DNA of 64,000 bases from Dryomyza anilis. Taxonomy: Eukaryota; Arthropoda; Insecta; Diptera; Dryomyzidae. Shown here in pieces: positions 60,194-64,000 of the stretch. The notes beneath the pieces were generated by a model, which had not been told where the DNA came from, made no database searches, and was given only the letters and a program-made list of their open reading frames with translations. The stretch spans positions 87,610,696 to 87,674,695 of the forward strand of contig OX638132.1 in assembly GCA_951804985.1 (NCBI GenBank), in the 5' to 3' direction. Numbering within the stretch: the first letter of the stretch is position 1; the number at the start of each line of letters is the position of its first letter. The position numbers and the translations under genes are program-made.

Positions 60194-60494
60194 TTCAAAT
60201 CTAAACTCATTCGTAAATATGTTATTCTTTCGTAAAGAAATTGTAATAGAAAATAATATATAGAAAGTTTCGTAATTTAAACGAAATTTTCGTAATTTGG
60301 TTGTTGTTTTAATTTTACGAATATTTATACTTAATATATACGAATCGTTCGTAAAAAATAATTTGGGAAAAAACATATATTACAAATGTTTCGTAAATTA
60401 TTTGAATTATTATTTTTTTTACCATATTAAAAATTACGAAAAAAAATTTCGTAAAATGTCCTAGAAATTATTTTGAGTGTGGCAAAACCCGTAT

Positions 60495-60575
60495 TGGCTG
60501 GTGTTATCAAAATTTCTGGGTGTTACAAATAACTGAATGCTACCCTTTCACTTTTAGTGTAGGCTATAATTATTC
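60495..60575. mobile_element. DINE-1/Helentron-like fragment
   Basis: Contains ttctgggtgttacaaa and taccctttcacttttagtgt, matching the right end of the element at 345-696. Confidence 0.5.
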
Positions 60576-62178
60576 TATAGAACAAGTGCAGTAAAAATAT
60601 AAATCCTAGCGCGAAATTAATGATTTTTACAATTATTGTAATTCAAATTCATCCGAAAGACAAACATTCACGCCCCGTGCCATATGCCCTTTGCCTTGTG
60701 TCGATTGTCACAAAAGCAATCAACAGATTCATTTCGCAATTCAACTGAAAAACGACCCGCCTCACTGTAACTCTTCATCATTTCGGTTTTTCAAATTCAA
60801 ATTGAACACAATTTTTGCGCATCGTATTCAATGGAGTTCCTTTGAATATCCTGCATTGTGTATGGGGTTTTTTTCTGCTTTTTATTTGTAGGGCTTCTTT
60901 GGCATGCAACGAAGCCTTAACTAAGTAACCTCCGCACGCAACCGCATGGTTGCATCAATGCATTTGCAACTCGAGCTCTGTCACATGTTGTGCAAGTTTA
61001 ATTCCACTGCCAACTGCCGGCTGCACTGCATTCAACTTGGCCTCGTCGCCAACCTTGGCCAACGTCGTGCAGAAGGCGGTGGTGACGTTGGCAAGGCGGC
61101 TCTGCCAAACCAGACCGTATGGCGACTGCAAGTTGGTGGTTGTGCGTGCCGTCGGCGGCAGACGTAGACGCTGTGTTGCATAACAAATGGCAGCTTGAGT
61201 TGAGGTTGCGTTGCAATTCGCAAAATAAAAGGGTTGCCTGGCTGTCTGTCTGTCTGCCTGCCAGCCTGCACTTGTGCATCTTGTTCTGTGCGCTGCTGTG
61301 CCTCATTTTTAACGGTTTCTGTTTTTGTTTGGCATTGAACGCATGTCAGCAGACACCGTCATAGGCACTCGTACCACTCACGTACAAACACACAGAGCCA
61401 GAGACAAACAGACAGACACACCGACAATCGCTCTGCCATGTTTGTGTCACTCGGTATAGGCCATTCGAGGCTTCAGACCACCCTCCGGTTGTTCAACTAC
61501 GGAATGGTAATTGAAAATACTAAATTTTCCAATGTCTAGACAGTAAATTATGTGACAATTGTTTTTTGTTTATTGAAATTAATTACTCTAGCTGGAAAAA
61601 TCATTGAAGGAGTTCGGTGTCCTGAATACACAAACTTCAAAACTTTAATTAGGAGTGTAGTTTATATAAATAAAATATGATTTATTATTAATTTGAATGA
61701 AGTAATACACACACTCAGATACAAATCTCATCAAAAACTGGTTAATAGGAGAGTTATAATAAGCTCAGAATTAATGTAATAGTATTTTGTTGTATTTAAT
61801 GGTATTTACCTATTAAAATATAATTTATTTTATTCACATATATAAATAGTCACCTTTAATGATTTGTCTGTGTCATATTAAAAATGTTATACCGATAAAA
61901 GATATATTTTTTTTTAATTATTTCTAAAAATATGTAAGGCCCAATATTCAATTCATCACGTTCTATGGAAATTAAACATTTCTGTGTTTATTATTTAGTT
62001 TCAGTTGGATTTTTATCATTTAGAGTTGGTGCAGTATTTGCATTTTTTTTTTTGGATCTTCAATGCACATAATTCTTATTGTGTTCATTGGAGAAGAAAA
62101 ACTTAAGCGACTTGAAATGTAGAATCTGCAGAGAAAGATCGCTGATGAAAGAGCTTTGCTGCCTCTGAAACAGCTGTA
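60576..62178. other. Upstream DNA with a GC-rich island at 60930-61370
   Basis: The island is open in several frames on both strands for 65-100 codons, so coding cannot be assigned. Around it the DNA is ordinary AT-rich. Confidence 0.45.
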
Positions 62179-62532
62179 CACAAAAAAAATAATCGACGTA
62201 AATATAGCAACCGATATTAAATGCATTCAATAATCAATTCAGCAATTAAATTCCCTTCGCTATTCTTCGTTAAATCAACACCCCGTTTGCTAATGTGAAT
62301 ATTTGTACGTCAATGCAGCAAATATTCACATTAGCAAACGGAATTGTGCCGACTAATTAAATTGCTTGCATGGACATCCAAATATTCATATTAGCAAACG
62401 GAATTTGCGATTTAATTAAGAATAACAATTGCTGGATTGATTATTGAATGCATTTATTATCAGTTGCTATATTTGATTAATGAATCCAATCACTATTGGT
62501 TGCTGTATTTACGTCGATAATATTTTTCTGTG
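62179..62532. mobile_element. MITE, family Z, copy at 62.2 kb
   Basis: 354 bp flanked by TA. Ends are CACAAAAAAAATAATCGACG and its inverted form TACGTCGATAATATTTTTCTGTG (shown in part as ATATTTTTCTGTG). Internal direct repeats of 'catattagcaaacggaatt' occur twice. Immediately followed by LINE-derived sequence. Confidence 0.75.
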
Positions 62533-62599
62533 TACGATCTGCCACTCAATGCATTTTGCCAATTGTTTGTTATTTTATATGTTGGTACAAATGTTGGTA

Positions 62600-63882
62600 C
62601 AAAAGGACCAGATCTACCGGTGACTTGATGGCGGTCCTCTCCGAAAAGTGGAATAACTGTATTCACCTTTTCGGGGAGAGTAAGGTGTTTGCTCTCGATA
62701 CTTCCAAGGCTTTTGATCGAGTGTGGTATGAAGCCCTGGTATCAAAACTTATTGCATATGGCGTCGGTAATTCTTTTACTCGATGGATATCAAGTTTTCT
62801 CCAGGGTCGTTCAATACGAGTTGCGATGGATGGTGTTTTCTCAGAACAACATTCCATCAATTATGGAGTCCCGCAGGGTTCCGTCCTATCCCCGTCCCTA
62901 TTTCTGGTATTTATCAATGACCTTCTGTCATTGACCCAGAACCCAATTCATTCCTTTGCAGATGACAGTAACATTTGTCATTCATACTCGTTCAACAAGC
63001 GCCCAAACTCTTTGGAGATTGAGAGTAAAAGACGCACAATGAATGATACACTCAATAATAACCTTAAAACAATCTCCGAGTGGGGTCTTGCAAATAGAGT
63101 TGATTTTAATGCAAGCAAGACCCAATGTTGTCTGTTATCTCACAAAAGAATGGATTCACCCCTCCCTCCCCTCAATATGGACTCTGTGGATATTGCGCAG
63201 TCAGCTGCTCTTGACGTTTTGGGCATATCAATTCAATGTGACCTCCGTGGGAATGATCAAATATTTGATTTGTCGAAAGAAGCGGCCAAGTGCCTCGGTT
63301 TTTTGAAACGGCGTAAGACATAATTCACTCCTGCTGACTAGCGCACTGTCTACACCACCTATATTCGGCCTAAGATGGAATACAATTCGCACATATGGGC
63401 AGGGGCTTCAAGATCTTCCTTGGAGTTCCTGGATCGAATCCAACAACGTGCAATATATTTAATAGGGGATGGAAATATTTCATCCTCTATTCGTTCTCTT
63501 GAGCACCGAAGGACCGTAGGGTGTGTAAGCCTGTTTTATTGGTATTACAATGGTAGGTGTTCGAGGGATTCCATCAGGTCGTGTATTCTCTCGTTCTACT
63601 CGGGCATCGAACCAAGCCCACCCCTTCGTAGTCCATTCGGTTCTCAACAGAACCACGCATTACAGAGATAATTCGTTCTTCAGTCGCACGATACGTTTGT
63701 GGAACAATCTCCCTGCGTCTGTTTTTCCCGACATTTTTAATATTGTGAAATTTAAAACAAACACTACTCCATCTTTCCTCCTCCCTTTAACCTATAATCC
63801 TTTCTTACGATCAACACTGTGCATTGCACGAATAGGGGGCATCCCCTGAGCGTTGGTTAATTTGTAAAAAAAAAAAAAAAAA
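62600..63882 (+). mobile_element. Non-LTR retrotransposon (LINE), 5'-truncated, with poly(A)
   Basis: Holds the reverse transcriptase fingers/palm through the C-terminal region of one LINE ORF2, ending in an A-run at 63866-63882. It starts abruptly just right of a family-Z MITE. Confidence 0.88.
62604..63849 (+). pseudogene. LINE reverse transcriptase pseudogene
   Basis: From RSTGDLMAVLSEKW the frame shows RT motif A (ALDTSKAFDRVW), motif B (GVPQGSVLSPSLFL) and motif C (HSFADDSN), then the downstream DFNASKTQCCLLS and SKEAAKCLGFLKRRKT. In-frame TAA (63321-63323) and TAG codons then occur, but the same frame continues with RTVYTTYIRPKMEYNSHIW and AGASRSSLEFLDRIQQRA. Near 63570 it shifts by one frame to finish with NSFFSRTIRLWNNLPASVFP. 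Two stops, a frameshift and a missing N-terminus make it dead. The family is of the Jockey/CR1-like type; the exact clade was not settled. Confidence 0.87.
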
Positions 63883-64000
63883 TCCGCAACAATTGCAAGA
63901 AAAAAATATTGTCGAATTTGTGATCAATTTTGAACCATTTATTTTAAAAACCATAAAAACTATTTTTTTTTTTTTTGTAATGCAGTCAGCTACATCTGGT

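Larger units (their letters stand above)
58205..60480 (-). mobile_element. TTACGAA-rich foldback element, copy 2, interrupted
   Basis: The left part (58205-58600) matches the inverted 14930-15300 region. The right part (60200-60480) matches the inverted 13601-13870 region. Both fit a single minus-oriented copy. Family-Z and mariner-MITE insertions fill the middle. Confidence 0.6.

Overview
This looks like one intron-rich stretch of a higher fly (Diptera, Brachycera) genome. The DNA is very AT-rich. Split coding exons with GT/AG junctions sit among many kilobases of decayed transposable elements. The closest lineage hints are a DD41D mariner (the 'rosa' group, first described from tephritid fruit flies) and a DINE-1/Helentron-type motif known from Drosophila. 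The species itself cannot be named from this window.

One host gene can be supported. It lies on the minus strand and encodes a SAM-domain protein resembling the SAMD5/SASH1 group. Five coding exons (50303-49932, 38418-38086, 38006-37829, 33501-33398, 24979-24902) have compatible splice phases and join into one 355-codon frame, separated by introns of about 11.5 kb, 79 bp, 4.3 kb and 8.4 kb. The final exon(s) were not found. An in-frame, coding-like ORF lies directly upstream of the SAM start, separated from it by a single TGA. No intact tRNA, rRNA or complete mobile-element protein gene was found.

Most of the rest is repeats, many nested. Named groups: (1) a broken DD41D mariner at 4183-5469 and seven foldback miniatures built from its 5' end; (2) a tRNA-derived SINE with at least eight copies, plus a relative with another tRNA-like head; (3) three broken non-LTR retrotransposons (two RT-type, one RNase H-type); (4) four LTR copies of a gypsy-like element, two of them solo LTRs with ATAT duplications; (5) two minisatellite-bearing Helitrons (1651-3078 and 43467-45195); (6) a DINE-1-like element near 345-696; (7) a hAT-like non-autonomous element; (8) several MITE and foldback families defined here only by their terminal repeats.

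Layout: 0-7 kb Helitron, LTR piece and hAT/mariner nest; 7-24 kb intron or downstream DNA with MITEs, a solo LTR and satellite; 24.9-38.4 kb exons 5 to 2, with minisatellite, duplicated mariner MITEs and a four-deep nest at 28-30.7 kb; 38.4-49.9 kb first long intron with solo LTR, LINE, Helitron 2 and satellite; 49.9-50.6 kb SAM exon and likely 5' end; 51-64 kb upstream DNA with a triplicated RNase H fragment, a second nest at 57.6-60.5 kb, a GC-rich island at 60.9-61.4 kb and an RT-bearing LINE at the right edge.
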